DNA from: Pantoea sp. Cy-639
GTDB lineage: Bacteria; Pseudomonadota; Gammaproteobacteria; Pseudomonadales; Pseudomonadaceae
NCBI RefSeq assembly: GCF_011752525.1
Contig: NZ_VWXI01000020.1
Location: 1-64,000 of the forward strand
Direction: 5' to 3'
DNA: 64,000 nucleotides
The position numbers were made by a program, and so were the translations under genes. Each line of letters opens with the position of its first letter. The stretch's first letter is position 1. Of the stretch, positions 40,374 through 49,465 are shown in pieces. The notes beneath the pieces were generated by a model. It searched no databases and was not told where the DNA came from. It saw only the letters and a list, made by a program, of their open reading frames with translations.

Positions 40374-41651
40374 GTGGACGAATACCAGCAAACCATCCGC
40401 AGCTTGTCCGACCGTATCGTCGCCGCGCAAACCCCGATCCGCGTGCTCGACGCGGTCAAGTGGGACGATGGCATTCGCCAGGGCTTTCTCAAGGCCAAGG
40501 GCAAGGAGCCACCCGCAGTCGACCGTGCCTACTACCAGAGCCGTCCGCTGTCGTTCGACGCCAGCTCGCTGAAGGCCGAGTTCCAGAGCATCGAGCGTGA
40601 TATCACCCGCCAGCTGGGCCAGTTCAACCCGGTCGGGCAGATCATGCGGCGGATGTGCAGGGAGTACCGCATGGTCGTGCGCATGCTCGAGGCACGTGGC
40701 ACCGACGACTTCGGCCTGATTTCCCAGGAGCTGTACGGGGCCGCTTCGGATGCCTTCCATGCCGGGGACCCGACCCTGGCCGACCTGGGCCTGATGCTCT
40801 CGGACTACCTGAACAACATCGACGGCCGGGGCGACCTCAAGGATGAACCAAAGAACCTCACCGCCAAGGAGGCCGTGGAGATCCTTCAGCGCCGCCTGAA
40901 CAAGGTGTTCGGCGAGGCCGAGGAGACCATCCGCGTGTTCGAGTCCGACGGTATCGTCGCCGATGCCGCGGCGGGTGCCGACTACATCAAGGTTCGCGCC
41001 GATGCCATGTTCAACAGCCGGGACGTGCGGGCACTGGAGGTCCATGAGGGGCTGGTGCACGTCGGCACCACGCTCAATGGCCTGAACCAGCCGATCTGCA
41101 CCTTCCTGGCCAAGGGGCCGCCCTCGTCGACGGTAACCCAGGAAGGGCTGGCGATTCTCATGGAGGTGATCGCCTTCGCCTCCTACCCTAGCCGCCTGCG
41201 CAAGCTCACCAACCGCACCCGGGCGATCCACATGGTCGAGGAGGGCGCGGACTTCCTGCAGGTCTTCGAATTCTTCCGTGGCCAGGGCTTCGAGATGAGC
41301 CAGAGCTACAGCAACGCCAGCCGGGTGTTCCGTGGTTCGGTGCCCAATGGGCTGCCATTTACCAAGGACTTGTCCTACCTCAAGGGCTTCATCATGGTTT
41401 ACAACTACATTCAGTTGGCCGTGAAGAAGGGCAAGCTGGAACAGATTCCGCTGCTGTTCTGCGGCAAGACCACCCTGGAAGACATGCGCACGCTGCGCCA
41501 GCTGGTCGAAGAAGGGCTGGTGGAGCCGCCCAAGTACCTGCCGGAACAATTCCGCGACCTCAATGCGCTGTCGGCCTGGATGTGTTTCTCCAACTTCCTC
41601 AACCACCTGAGCCTGGACCGCATTGAAGCCGACTACGCGAACATTCTCTGA
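40374..41651 (+). CDS. DUF1704 QEGLA-motif protein, MATCAP-like metallopeptidase
   Basis: A 425-residue member of the family called flavohemoglobin expression-modulating QEGLA motif proteins (DUF1704). The zinc-binding HExxxH motif is H224-E225-GLV-H229 (EVHEGLVHVGT), and the family-defining TQEGLA puts a third potential ligand at E257. The eukaryotic homologs MATCAP are tubulin tyrosine carboxypeptidases with the same motif, so peptidase activity is plausible; the bacterial substrate is unknown. Start GTG at 40374 with AAGGAGT 5 bases upstream. It overlaps the next gene by 29 bases if that gene starts at its TTG. Confidence 0.88.
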   Translation: MDEYQQTIRSLSDRIVAAQTPIRVLDAVKWDDGIRQGFLKAKGKEPPAVDRAYYQSRPLSFDASSLKAEFQSIERDITRQLGQFNPVGQIMRRMCREYRMVVRMLEARGTDDFGLISQELYGAASDAFHAGDPTLADLGLMLSDYLNNIDGRGDLKDEPKNLTAKEAVEILQRRLNKVFGEAEETIRVFESDGIVADAAAGADYIKVRADAMFNSRDVRALEVHEGLVHVGTTLNGLNQPICTFLAKGPPSSTVTQEGLAILMEVIAFASYPSRLRKLTNRTRAIHMVEEGADFLQVFEFFRGQGFEMSQSYSNASRVFRGSVPNGLPFTKDLSYLKGFIMVYNYIQLAVKKGKLEQIPLLFCGKTTLEDMRTLRQLVEEGLVEPPKYLPEQFRDLNALSAWMCFSNFLNHLSLDRIEADYANIL

Positions 41652-42546
41652 CGCCTGCCGTCACTTCGCCCTTGGCCTCGGCTTGTTGCTGCTGGGCGGC
41701 TGCAGCAGCCTGCTGTTCTATCCCGAACCCGGCCAGCCGTTCACCCCGGCGCAAGCCCACCTGCCGTACCAGGACCTGACCCTCGTCGCCGCCGACGGTA
41801 CTCGCCTGCACGGTTGGTGGCTGCCGGTGCCGGAAGGCACCGAGGTCAAGGGCACCGTGCTGCACCTGCATGGCAACGGCGGCAATCTGGCCTGGCATCT
41901 GGGGGCCAGCTACTGGCTGCCGAAAGAAGGCTATCAGGTACTGATGATCGACTACCGCGGCTATGGTCTGTCCCAGGGGACGCCGATGCTGCCTGAAGTC
42001 TATGGTGATATCGCGGCGGCACTGGACTGGCTGGACCAGGTTCCGCAGGCGCAAGGCAAGCCACGAGTGCTGCTGGGCCAGAGCCTCGGTGGCGCCATGG
42101 CCATCCACTACCTGGCGCAGCACCCCGAGCAGCGCCGACGCTTCCAGGCGCTGGTGTTCGACGGCGTGCCGGCCAGTTACCGCGCGGTGGGGCGTTATGC
42201 CCTGGGCACCTCATGGATGACCTGGCCGTTGCAGGTGCCACTGTCGTGGCTGGTGCCGGATGCCGACAGCGCGATCCACTCCATCGAGCGTCTGGACAGC
42301 CCGCCCAAGCTGTTCTTCCACAGCATCGACGACAACCTGGTGCCGCTGGACAACGGCCTGAGCCTGTACCGGCATGCGCCACCTCCGCGGGTGCTGCAAC
42401 TGACCCGTGGCGACCACGTGCAGACCTTCGCCGACCCGATCTGGCGCCAGGTGATGCTGCGCTTCCTGGACGACCCATCGCACTTCAACGGCCTGCGCCG
42501 CCTGGCCGAGGTGCCAAACTACCCTGACGAGAAGAACAAGCAATGA
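41623..42546 (+). CDS. Alpha/beta-hydrolase lipoprotein
   Basis: An alpha/beta hydrolase of about 307 residues with an N-terminal lipoprotein signal (ALGLGLLLLGGC). The oxyanion region is HLHGNGGNLAWH, the nucleophile elbow is GQSLGGAMA, and the likely acid and histidine are in IDDNLVPLDNG and TRGDHVQTF. Resembles the BEM46/YfhR class. The start is uncertain: the TTG at 41623 lies within the preceding gene and is the only codon that retains the full signal peptide; no good ribosome-binding site was found. Coupled to the next gene by an ATGA overlap. Confidence 0.82.
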   Translation: MKPTTRTFSDACRHFALGLGLLLLGGCSSLLFYPEPGQPFTPAQAHLPYQDLTLVAADGTRLHGWWLPVPEGTEVKGTVLHLHGNGGNLAWHLGASYWLPKEGYQVLMIDYRGYGLSQGTPMLPEVYGDIAAALDWLDQVPQAQGKPRVLLGQSLGGAMAIHYLAQHPEQRRRFQALVFDGVPASYRAVGRYALGTSWMTWPLQVPLSWLVPDADSAIHSIERLDSPPKLFFHSIDDNLVPLDNGLSLYRHAPPPRVLQLTRGDHVQTFADPIWRQVMLRFLDDPSHFNGLRRLAEVPNYPDEKNKQ

Positions 42547-42869
42547 GTGAAGAACGCAACGCCATCCCGCTGATCCTGACCGGCGTCGGCAGCATCATCG
42601 TGACGGTGGGGGCCCTCTGGTACTACGGCTACCTGCATTTCGCCAAGCCTGAGGACGCCCTGCTGCTGCAGGACTTCACCATGCTCAAGACCATTCCGGG
42701 CGAGGACTACAAGGTCTCGCTGGATCCGGCACCGCAGGTGGCGCAGTGCGTCGATGGCGTATTGGTGATGTTCGATACCCAGCAGAAGGGCCTGACCGGC
42801 GTGCTGGTGGACAACCGCAAGCGCGCGGTGCGCTGCGTAGGGCAGGAGACGCCGCAGCAGGTGCAGTAA
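42543..42869 (+). CDS. Conserved single-pass membrane protein
   Basis: A 108-residue protein with one membrane helix (about residues 9-29, PLILTGVGSIIVTVGALWYYG) and a small soluble domain with two cysteines (PQVAQCVDGVLVMFD...RAVRCVGQ), which could form a disulfide if the domain faces the periplasm. It shares an ATGA overlap with the hydrolase gene. A similar small protein occurs in the same place in other pseudomonads. No function can be assigned. A bidirectional terminator lies 130 bases downstream. Confidence 0.75.
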   Translation: MSEERNAIPLILTGVGSIIVTVGALWYYGYLHFAKPEDALLLQDFTMLKTIPGEDYKVSLDPAPQVAQCVDGVLVMFDTQQKGLTGVLVDNRKRAVRCVGQETPQQVQ

Positions 42870-42992
42870 GCGCTGTCGGACGAGCGCTTGATCGCATGGA
42901 CCTCGTCGTTTTTGCGTTTGCCAACCGCGATCACCCTCACCACGGCGCTGTAGCCGCAATCAGCTAGTGCTTTCAACGGGATGGCAGGCCAG

Positions 42993-43020
42993 AAAAAACC
43001 CGCCACCAGGGCGGGTTTTT
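42993..43020. terminator. Bidirectional Rho-independent terminator
   Basis: CCCGCC/GGCGGG stem (42999-43004 with 43010-43015) with a 5-nt loop, six A on the left and five T on the right. It separates the convergent hydrolase operon and lptF. Confidence 0.88.
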
Positions 43021-43050
43021 CTTCACGTCACAGCTTTCAGTGGGCCTGGT

Positions 43051-43833
43051 TCACCGACGCGGGGCCACCGGCTGGTTGTCGTTGGAGATGGTCACCTCCA
43101 CCCGACGGTTCTGCGCGCGGCCCGAGTTGCTCGAGTTATCCGCCACCGGGTACTCCTTGCCGTAGCCCTGGGCGACGACGCGCGTCGGGTCGACGCCGGC
43201 GCGGACCAGCGCCATGCGCACGCTGTTGGCGCGGCGCTCGGACAGGCCCTGGTTGTAGCTGGCCGAGCCGACGCTGTCGGTGTAGCCCTCGACGATCACC
43301 TTGCGCTCCGGGTTCTCCTGGAGGAACTGGGCCAGTTTGGTGATGTTCGGGTAGGCGCTGCTCTTGAGGTTGGCCTTGTTGAAGTCGAACAGCACGTCGC
43401 CGAAGGTCACCAAGGTGCCACGGTCGGTCTGTTTGGCGTTGAGGCTCTCCTGCAGTTTCCTGATCTGCGCGTCACGGGCGTCCAGCTTGGCCTGGGCGCG
43501 CTGTGCCGAGGCGTTCTTCAGTTCGGCTTCGGCGGTGCGCAGGGCGATGGTCTGCTTGGCCACTTCGACGCGCTGGTTGGTGAGGTAGGCGAGCTGGTCG
43601 ACCTTCTTGTCGTCCTCGCGGTCCATGTAGGCCTTGTCGGCCTTGTTCAACCAGTCCTGGGCGTCCTTGGTCTCGAGCGCGGCGACCTTGCTCGACTGCG
43701 GGTCGCTCTGCAGGGCCGAGAAGTTGGTGCGGGCCGACTCGAGATTGGCGTTCGGGTCGTGCGAGCAGGCGGCCAGGCCGACGCTCAGGGCCAACAGGGC
43801 GGGAATCATGACGTAGTTGCGCATAGTGTTCAT
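43051..43833 (-). CDS. lptF: OmpA-family lipoprotein LptF-like
   Basis: A 260-residue outer-membrane lipoprotein. The signal peptide ends LSVGLAAC, a coiled-coil region follows (about 60-145, rich in Ala, Lys and Gln, KQTIALRTAEAELKNASAQRAQAKLDARDAQIRKL), then an OmpA peptidoglycan-binding domain (VEGYTDSVGSASYNQGLSERRAN...NRRVEVTI). LptF in P. aeruginosa is an alginate/stress-induced OmpA protein next to the same partner gene. Start at 43833, or the ATG at 43824. Its partner gene lies 39 bases upstream. Confidence 0.88.
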   Translation of the reverse strand: MNTMRNYVMIPALLALSVGLAACSHDPNANLESARTNFSALQSDPQSSKVAALETKDAQDWLNKADKAYMDREDDKKVDQLAYLTNQRVEVAKQTIALRTAEAELKNASAQRAQAKLDARDAQIRKLQESLNAKQTDRGTLVTFGDVLFDFNKANLKSSAYPNITKLAQFLQENPERKVIVEGYTDSVGSASYNQGLSERRANSVRMALVRAGVDPTRVVAQGYGKEYPVADNSSNSGRAQNRRVEVTISNDNQPVAPRR

Positions 43834-43872
43834 CCTTTGATCTCTAACGAAGGCTTTATCGGCTAGGCAGGC

Positions 43873-44286
43873 TTACTCGGCGCTGCGCAGGCCTTCCTCA
43901 CGTACGTCTTTGACGCCCTGGCGGGCATCCTGCACGGCTTTCTGGGCCTTGGCGGCCTGAGCCTTGCGTTCGGCGACGCGAGCGTCCCACTCGGCCTGTT
44001 CGGCGAGCCTTCTGGCCTCGTCGTACTTCTTGTCGTGCATGGCGATCTCGGCCTGCTTGAACTTGTCCTGGGCCGCTTTCATTTCCACGGCGGCGAACTC
44101 GGTACCGCCGGCGCTGACGGCCGAGTTGACCGCCGACTGGGTCACGGCGTACTGCTCGGTGGGCGGCTTGCCGGCGCAACCGGCCAGGACCAGGCTGCTG
44201 CCCAGGGCCAGTGCGGCCAGCTTGAGCCCGCGCAAGTGGGTGGATGGGTGTTTCTCGGTGCGGGTCTTCATGGTGGTCAGCTCCAT
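43873..44286 (-). CDS. DUF4398 lipoprotein, partner of LptF
   Basis: A 137-residue lipoprotein: a polar 15-residue N terminus, then the hydrophobic stretch LKLAALALGSSLVLAGC. A helical DUF4398 domain follows (AVNSAVSAGGTEFAAVEMKAAQDKFKQAEIAMHDKKYDEARRLAEQAEWDAR), likely a coiled coil. The ATG at 44286 has AGGAG at good distance; the ATG at 44271 is the alternative. DUF4398 proteins regularly sit beside OmpA-type lipoproteins, and the shared coiled-coil content suggests a physical partner, which is inference. Confidence 0.85.
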   Translation of the reverse strand: MELTTMKTRTEKHPSTHLRGLKLAALALGSSLVLAGCAGKPPTEQYAVTQSAVNSAVSAGGTEFAAVEMKAAQDKFKQAEIAMHDKKYDEARRLAEQAEWDARVAERKAQAAKAQKAVQDARQGVKDVREEGLRSAE

Positions 44287-44548
44287 TGGATCACTCCTGA
44301 TAAAACGACGATGTTCATCGCATCCATCGCTGTTTCCCTGTCGTCTGCGAGCGCGGTAACGCCCGTGTTTACAGGGTTTTACCGTGATGGCTATTGGCTG
44401 TGACCGAAGCGTTTTTTGAATAGTTCAGAAAAATTCGCACGCTAAGTATCTTTTTTTCTGACTGATTGGTCAGTGTGTGCAAGGGGGAACTTCCAGGCGT
44501 TGCGCAGGTATTGCGGGCCTTGTCTGGCAAGGCCCGGCGGGGGAAGTG

Positions 44549-44893
44549 CTAGTGTTTCTCGTCTTCACGCAAGCTGCCCAGGGCACGCAGGTGCTGGCGG
44601 GAAAGTGCCAGGAAGCGAGGCGTGGGGCCGACGTCCTCGTACAGGGGATCGCCTTCCTCGTCGGTGGCGATGACCTGCTGCCCCTTGATGTAGGGGAAGC
44701 TGGCTTCCAGTTCCTCGAGCGCTGCGCCGACCAGTTCGCCGAGCAAGGCTTCGGGGCTGCGCCTGGGGTACATGTCGGCCAGTGCGGCCAGCCGTGCCTC
44801 GGCCTCCATGTCCAGGTGCAGGACATGGCCGGTGGGGCTCAGGTGTCCGGTGGCATTCTGTTCCCAGTGCTGGGCGAGTTCGCGGATCTTCAT
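44549..44893 (-). CDS. Conserved Pseudomonas protein (so-called pilin assembly protein)
   Basis: A 114-residue cytoplasmic protein, MKIRELAQHWEQNATGHLSPTGHVLHLD... It has an N-terminal region with an AHWE/GxL pattern, a ribbon-helix-helix-like middle (EARLAALADMYPRRSPEALLGELVGAALEELE), and a conserved YEDVGPTPRFLALSRQHL segment. In Pseudomonas databases this family is labelled pilin assembly or type 1 pili tip component, but nothing in the sequence supports export or pilus function; I treat it as unknown. The RHH-like segment would fit a small DNA-binding or antitoxin-like protein. Divergent from ppc. Confidence 0.75.
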   Translation of the reverse strand: MKIRELAQHWEQNATGHLSPTGHVLHLDMEAEARLAALADMYPRRSPEALLGELVGAALEELEASFPYIKGQQVIATDEEGDPLYEDVGPTPRFLALSRQHLRALGSLREDEKH

Positions 44894-45038
44894 GATGACC
44901 TCTGTCAAAGCCACGAGGGGGCATTGCGTCGGATGACCTTTGTTCACTGTAGTTGCTCTGCCCGTGCCCGGCTTGCCAGGTACGGGCGTGAGTGGGCACT
45001 CTTGAGGGCATGCGTTTTCCTGGACGGGAGAGGCCCCG

Positions 45039-47666
45039 ATGAGCGATATCGATCTGCGCTTGCGTGAAGATGTGCATCTGTTGGGTGAACTGCTGGGCGA
45101 GGCTATCCGCCAGCAGCATGGCGAGGCGTTCCTGCAGAAGATCGAGGATATCCGCCACAGCGCCAAGGCCGACCGGCGCGCCGAGGGCGAGCAACTGAGC
45201 ACCGCCCTCGGCGACCTGGCCGAGGACGACCTGCTGCCGGTGGCGCGGGCGTTCAACCAGTTCCTCAATCTGGCCAACATCGCCGAGCAGTACCAGTTGA
45301 TCCGCCGCCGCGATGCCGAGCAGCCGGCGCCGTTCGAGGCGCGGGTGCTGCCCGAGCTGCTGGCCCGCCTGAAGCAGGCCGGACACGGCGACCAGGCGCT
45401 GGCCCGGCAACTGGCCGGGCTGGACATCCAGCTGGTGCTCACCGCCCATCCCACCGAAGTGGCGCGTCGCACCCTGATCCAGAAGTACGACGCCATCGCC
45501 GCGCAGTTGGCGGTGCAGGATCACCGCGACCTGACGCCTGCCGAACGCGGCCAGGTGCGTGAGCGCCTGCGTCGGCTGATCGCCGAGGCCTGGCATACCG
45601 AAGAGATCCGCCGCACCCGGCCCACGCCGGTGGACGAGGCCAAGTGGGGCTTCGCGGTGATCGAGCATTCGCTGTGGCAGGCATTGCCCAGCCACTTGCG
45701 CCATGTCGACAGGGCGCTGTTCGAGGCGACCGGTCAGCGCCTGCCACTGGCAGCGGCGCCGGTGCGTTTCGCCTCGTGGATGGGCGGTGACCGCGACGGC
45801 AATCCCAATGTCACCGCCGCAGTCACCCGCGAGGTGCTGTTGCTGGCGCGCTGGATGGCTGCCGACCTGTTCCTGCGCGATATCGACCTGCTCGCCGCCG
45901 AGCTGTCGATGCAGCAAGCCAGCCCCGCCCTGCGCGAGCAGGTGGGCGACAGCGCCGAACCCTACCGCGCCTTGCTCAAGCAGTTGCGTGACCGCCTGCG
46001 TGCGACCCGCGCCTGGGCCCACGCCTCGCTGAACGGGCCGCAGCCGGCCAGTGCCGCGGTGCTGGTCGAAAACCGCGAGCTGATCGCGCCGCTGGAGCTG
46101 TGCCATCAGTCCCTGCACGCCTGTGGCATGGGCGTGATCGCTGATGGCCCGCTGCTCGACTGTCTGCGTCGCGCCGTGACCTTCGGCCTGTTCCTGGTGC
46201 GCCTCGATGTTCGCCAGGATGCCGCCCGGCACCGTGACGCACTGTCGGAAATCACCGACTACCTGGGGCTTGGTCGCTATGCCGACTGGGACGAGGAGCA
46301 GCGCATCGCGTTCCTGCAGCGCGAGCTGGACAACAAGCGGCCCTTGCTGCCGGTGCACTACACCCCCGGCGACGATACCGCCGAGGTGCTCGCCACCTGC
46401 CGCGAGATTGCCGCGGCGCCCGCCGCCTCGCTGGGCTCCTATGTGATCTCCATGGCCGGTGCGGCTTCCGACGTACTGGCCGTGCAGTTGTTGCTCAAAG
46501 AGGCCGGCCTGACCCGGCCGATGAGGGTCGTGCCGCTGTTCGAGACCCTGGCCGACCTGGACAACGCCGGCCCGGTAATGGAGCGCCTGCTCGGCTTGCC
46601 GGGGTATCGCGCCAGCCTGCACGGCCCGCAGGAAGTGATGATCGGCTACTCGGATTCGGCCAAGGACGCCGGTACCACCGCCGCTGCCTGGGCCCAGTAC
46701 CGGGCCCAGGAGAACCTGGTGCGGATCTGTCGCGAGCACCAGGTCGAACTGCTGCTGTTCCATGGGCGTGGCGGTACGGTGGGGCGTGGCGGCGGCCCGG
46801 CCCATGCGGCGATCCTGTCGCAGCCGCCGGGTTCGGTGGGTGGACGTTTGCGCACCACCGAGCAGGGCGAGATGATCCGCTTCAAGTTCGGTCTGCCGGG
46901 TATCGCCGAGCAGAACCTCAATCTCTATCTGGCCGCGGTACTCGAGGCGACCCTGTTGCCACCGCCGCCGCCTGAGCCAGCCTGGCGTACGCTGATGGAC
47001 CAGTTGGCCGCCGATGGTCTCAAGACCTATCGCGAGGTTGTGCGCGGCAATCCCGACTTCGTCGAGTACTTCCGCCAGTCGACCCCGGAGCAGGAGCTGG
47101 GTCGTTTGCCCCTGGGCAGCCGTCCGGCCAAGCGCCGCGCCGGGGGCATTGAAAGCCTGCGGGCGATTCCATGGATCTTCGGCTGGACCCAGACCCGCCT
47201 GATGCTGCCGGCCTGGCTGGGCTGGGAAACGGCGCTGGGCAACGCGTTGGCGCGCGGGCAGGGCGAACTGCTGGCGCAGATGCGCGAACGCTGGCCATTC
47301 TTCCGCACCCGCATCGACATGCTCGAAATGGTGCTGGCCAAGGCCGACGCGCAGATTGCCGAAGCCTACGACCAACGTCTGGTGCAACCGGGGCTGTTGC
47401 CATTGGGTGCGCACCTGCGCGACCTATTGTCGCAGTCGTGCCAGGTGGTGCTGGGCCTGACCGGGCAGCAGGTGCTACTGGCGCATAGCCCGGAAACCCT
47501 GGAATTCATCCGCCTGCGCAACACCTATCTGGACCCGCTGCACCGTCTGCAGGCCGAGCTGCTGGCCCGTTCGCGCAGCCGTGAGGCTGCTCTGGACAGC
47601 CCGTTGGAACAGGCCTTGCTGGTGACGGTGGCGGGCATCGCGGCCGGCTTGCGCAACACGGGGTGA
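45039..47666 (+). CDS. ppc: Phosphoenolpyruvate carboxylase
   Basis: An 875-residue anaplerotic enzyme forming oxaloacetate from PEP and bicarbonate. Catalytic segments are LTAHPTEVARR (with the catalytic histidine), the PEP/bicarbonate loop HGRGGTVGRGGGPAH, the GYSDSAKDAG motif and the C-terminal residues RLRNTYLDPLHRLQAEL...NTG. Length and motifs are typical of proteobacterial PEPC. It stands alone between the divergent 114-residue gene and adk; no clear terminator follows. Confidence 0.98.
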   Translation: MSDIDLRLREDVHLLGELLGEAIRQQHGEAFLQKIEDIRHSAKADRRAEGEQLSTALGDLAEDDLLPVARAFNQFLNLANIAEQYQLIRRRDAEQPAPFEARVLPELLARLKQAGHGDQALARQLAGLDIQLVLTAHPTEVARRTLIQKYDAIAAQLAVQDHRDLTPAERGQVRERLRRLIAEAWHTEEIRRTRPTPVDEAKWGFAVIEHSLWQALPSHLRHVDRALFEATGQRLPLAAAPVRFASWMGGDRDGNPNVTAAVTREVLLLARWMAADLFLRDIDLLAAELSMQQASPALREQVGDSAEPYRALLKQLRDRLRATRAWAHASLNGPQPASAAVLVENRELIAPLELCHQSLHACGMGVIADGPLLDCLRRAVTFGLFLVRLDVRQDAARHRDALSEITDYLGLGRYADWDEEQRIAFLQRELDNKRPLLPVHYTPGDDTAEVLATCREIAAAPAASLGSYVISMAGAASDVLAVQLLLKEAGLTRPMRVVPLFETLADLDNAGPVMERLLGLPGYRASLHGPQEVMIGYSDSAKDAGTTAAAWAQYRAQENLVRICREHQVELLLFHGRGGTVGRGGGPAHAAILSQPPGSVGGRLRTTEQGEMIRFKFGLPGIAEQNLNLYLAAVLEATLLPPPPPEPAWRTLMDQLAADGLKTYREVVRGNPDFVEYFRQSTPEQELGRLPLGSRPAKRRAGGIESLRAIPWIFGWTQTRLMLPAWLGWETALGNALARGQGELLAQMRERWPFFRTRIDMLEMVLAKADAQIAEAYDQRLVQPGLLPLGAHLRDLLSQSCQVVLGLTGQQVLLAHSPETLEFIRLRNTYLDPLHRLQAELLARSRSREAALDSPLEQALLVTVAGIAAGLRNTG

Positions 47667-47924
47667 GGTTCGAGTTGAGTGGTTTGCCCGGGGCCGCCGA
47701 GGGGGGGCAGTGGAGGGCATGGGACCCGGTTGCGCCGGGCGCAACCGACCACCCGGCAGGCCCCAAGGGGCGCATTCGCGCCACTTTGGGACGCTTGTCG
47801 GGGGGGCGGTCGCTGTGTATCTTGAGCAGCCTTTTGACCGATTTTACGGTCTCATCCGATTTTCCGGAGTTGGCCTTGTGCGCCGAATCCGTTGATTTGC
47901 ATAGAAAAATATGAGGAGCACAAG

Positions 47925-48575
47925 ATGCGCGTAATTCTGCTGGGAGCTCCCGGGGCCGGTAAAGGTACTCAGGCAAAGTTCATCACCGAAAAGTTCGGTA
48001 TTCCACAGATCTCCACCGGCGACATGCTGCGTGCCGCCGTCAAGGCCGGCACCCCGCTGGGCCTGGAACTCAAGAAAGTCATGGATGCCGGCCAACTGGT
48101 CTCCGACGACCTGATCATCAGTCTGGTCAAGGAGCGCATCGCTCAGCCGGATTGCGCCAACGGCTGCCTGTTCGACGGTTTCCCGCGCACCATCCCGCAG
48201 GCTGAAGCCATGGTTGCCGGCGGCGTCGATATCGATGCCGTGATCGAGATCGCCGTGGACGACGAAGAAATCGTCGGCCGCATGGCCGGTCGCCGCGTGC
48301 ACCTGGCCTCGGGCCGTACCTACCACATCCAGTACAACCCGCCGAAAGTGGAAGGCAAGGACGATGTCACCGGCGAAGACCTGATCCAGCGCGACGACGA
48401 CAAGGAAGAAACCGTGCGTCATCGCCTGTCGGTCTACCACAGCCAGACCAAGCCACTGGTGGACTTCTACCAGAAGCTGTCGGCCGCCAACGCCGGCAAG
48501 CCGAAGTACAGCCACATCGAGGGCGTCGGCTCGGTCGAGTCGATCACCGCCAAGGTGCTGGCAGCCCTGAGCTGA
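47925..48575 (+). CDS. adk: Adenylate kinase
   Basis: A 216-residue AMP kinase that interconverts ATP+AMP and 2 ADP. The P loop GAPGAGKGT is at 7-15, AMP binding at STGDMLRA and LFDGFPRTIPQA, and a full-length LID domain (long form) lies at about 122-159 without a zinc-cysteine motif (ASGRTYHIQYNPPKVEGKDDVTGEDLIQRDDD). The ATG at 47925 has GAGGAG 7 bases upstream; the frame extends to 47892, but this start matches the family. Confidence 0.98.
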   Translation: MRVILLGAPGAGKGTQAKFITEKFGIPQISTGDMLRAAVKAGTPLGLELKKVMDAGQLVSDDLIISLVKERIAQPDCANGCLFDGFPRTIPQAEAMVAGGVDIDAVIEIAVDDEEIVGRMAGRRVHLASGRTYHIQYNPPKVEGKDDVTGEDLIQRDDDKEETVRHRLSVYHSQTKPLVDFYQKLSAANAGKPKYSHIEGVGSVESITAKVLAALS

Positions 48576-48594
48576 TCCATCACCGTGCGTCACG

Positions 48595-48614
48595 ACGGCC
48601 CGCTCGCGGGCCGT
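48595..48614 (+). terminator. Possible terminator of adk
   Basis: An 8-bp GC stem (48595-48602 with 48607-48614) with a CTCG loop and a weak T-containing tail (TGTCGTTT). It may be partial, leaving tsaB to be read from adk or from TATACT at about 48622. Confidence 0.5.
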
Positions 48615-48663
48615 TGTCGTTTATACTGCCGCTCTTTTCCCTGTCACCTGGATACTTCGTTCG

Positions 48664-49335
48664 ATGACCACCTTGCTGGCCCTGGATACCGCCACCGAAG
48701 CCTGTTCCGTCGCCCTGCTGCATGACGGCAAGGTAACCAGCCATTACGAGGTCATCCCGCGCATGCACGCGCAGAAGCTGCTGCCGATGATCAAGCAGTT
48801 GCTGGCCGACTCGGGCGTGGCCTTGAGTGCAGTGGACGCCATCGCCTTTGGCCGTGGCCCGGGCGCCTTCACTGGCGTGCGCATCGCCATCGGCGTGGTT
48901 CAGGGCCTGGCCTTCGCCCTCGAGCGTCCGGTGCTGCCGGTTTCCAACCTTGCCGCCCTGGCCCAGGGCGCGCTGCGCGAGCGCGGCGTGCAGCAGGTGG
49001 CTGCCGCCATCGATGCACGCATGGACGAGGTGTATTGGGGCTGCTACCGGGCCGAGCAGGGCGAGATGCGCCTGGTCGGCCACGAGGCGGTGCTGGCACC
49101 GGAGCGCGTGGTGCTGCCTTCGGGTGCCGGTGACTGGTATGGCGTGGGCACCGGCTGGGGCTATGCCGAGCGCCTGGCGGCGACGGTGGGCGGTTGCGAT
49201 GCTGCGGCCCTGCCCAGCGCCCAGGATATCCTCCAGTTGGCGACGTTTGCCTGGGCCCGTGGCGAGGCGGTCGTCGCCGAGCAGGCACAACCGGTATACC
49301 TGCGCGATAATGTAGCTACGCCCAAGGCGCGCTGA
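48664..49335 (+). CDS. tsaB: tRNA threonylcarbamoyladenosine biosynthesis protein TsaB
   Basis: A 223-residue ASKHA-fold scaffold that, with TsaD and TsaE, makes the t6A37 modification of ANN-decoding tRNAs. The nucleotide-fold segments LLALDTATEACSVALLHDGK and FGRGPGAFTGVRIAIGVVQGLAFAL are characteristic. It lacks the metal-binding histidines of TsaD, as expected for TsaB. P. aeruginosa has the same ppc-adk-tsaB order. Confidence 0.95.
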   Translation: MTTLLALDTATEACSVALLHDGKVTSHYEVIPRMHAQKLLPMIKQLLADSGVALSAVDAIAFGRGPGAFTGVRIAIGVVQGLAFALERPVLPVSNLAALAQGALRERGVQQVAAAIDARMDEVYWGCYRAEQGEMRLVGHEAVLAPERVVLPSGAGDWYGVGTGWGYAERLAATVGGCDAAALPSAQDILQLATFAWARGEAVVAEQAQPVYLRDNVATPKAR

Positions 49336-49465
49336 GGTTGTTCGTCGGTTATTGCCATTCGAGCTAAACCTTTTGCGCGAACTGTGGTCCAGTTATCAGT
49401 TCGGGCATTAGCGATGGATCCCTGATGCTGCTAAATTGCCATCACTGATTCAGAGTGCCCATTCC

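Noticed and set aside
44565..47414. A 949-codon minus-strand ORF opposite ppc.
   Set aside because: Antisense shadow of ppc with no recognisable domain; the real minus-strand gene ending at 44549 uses another frame.
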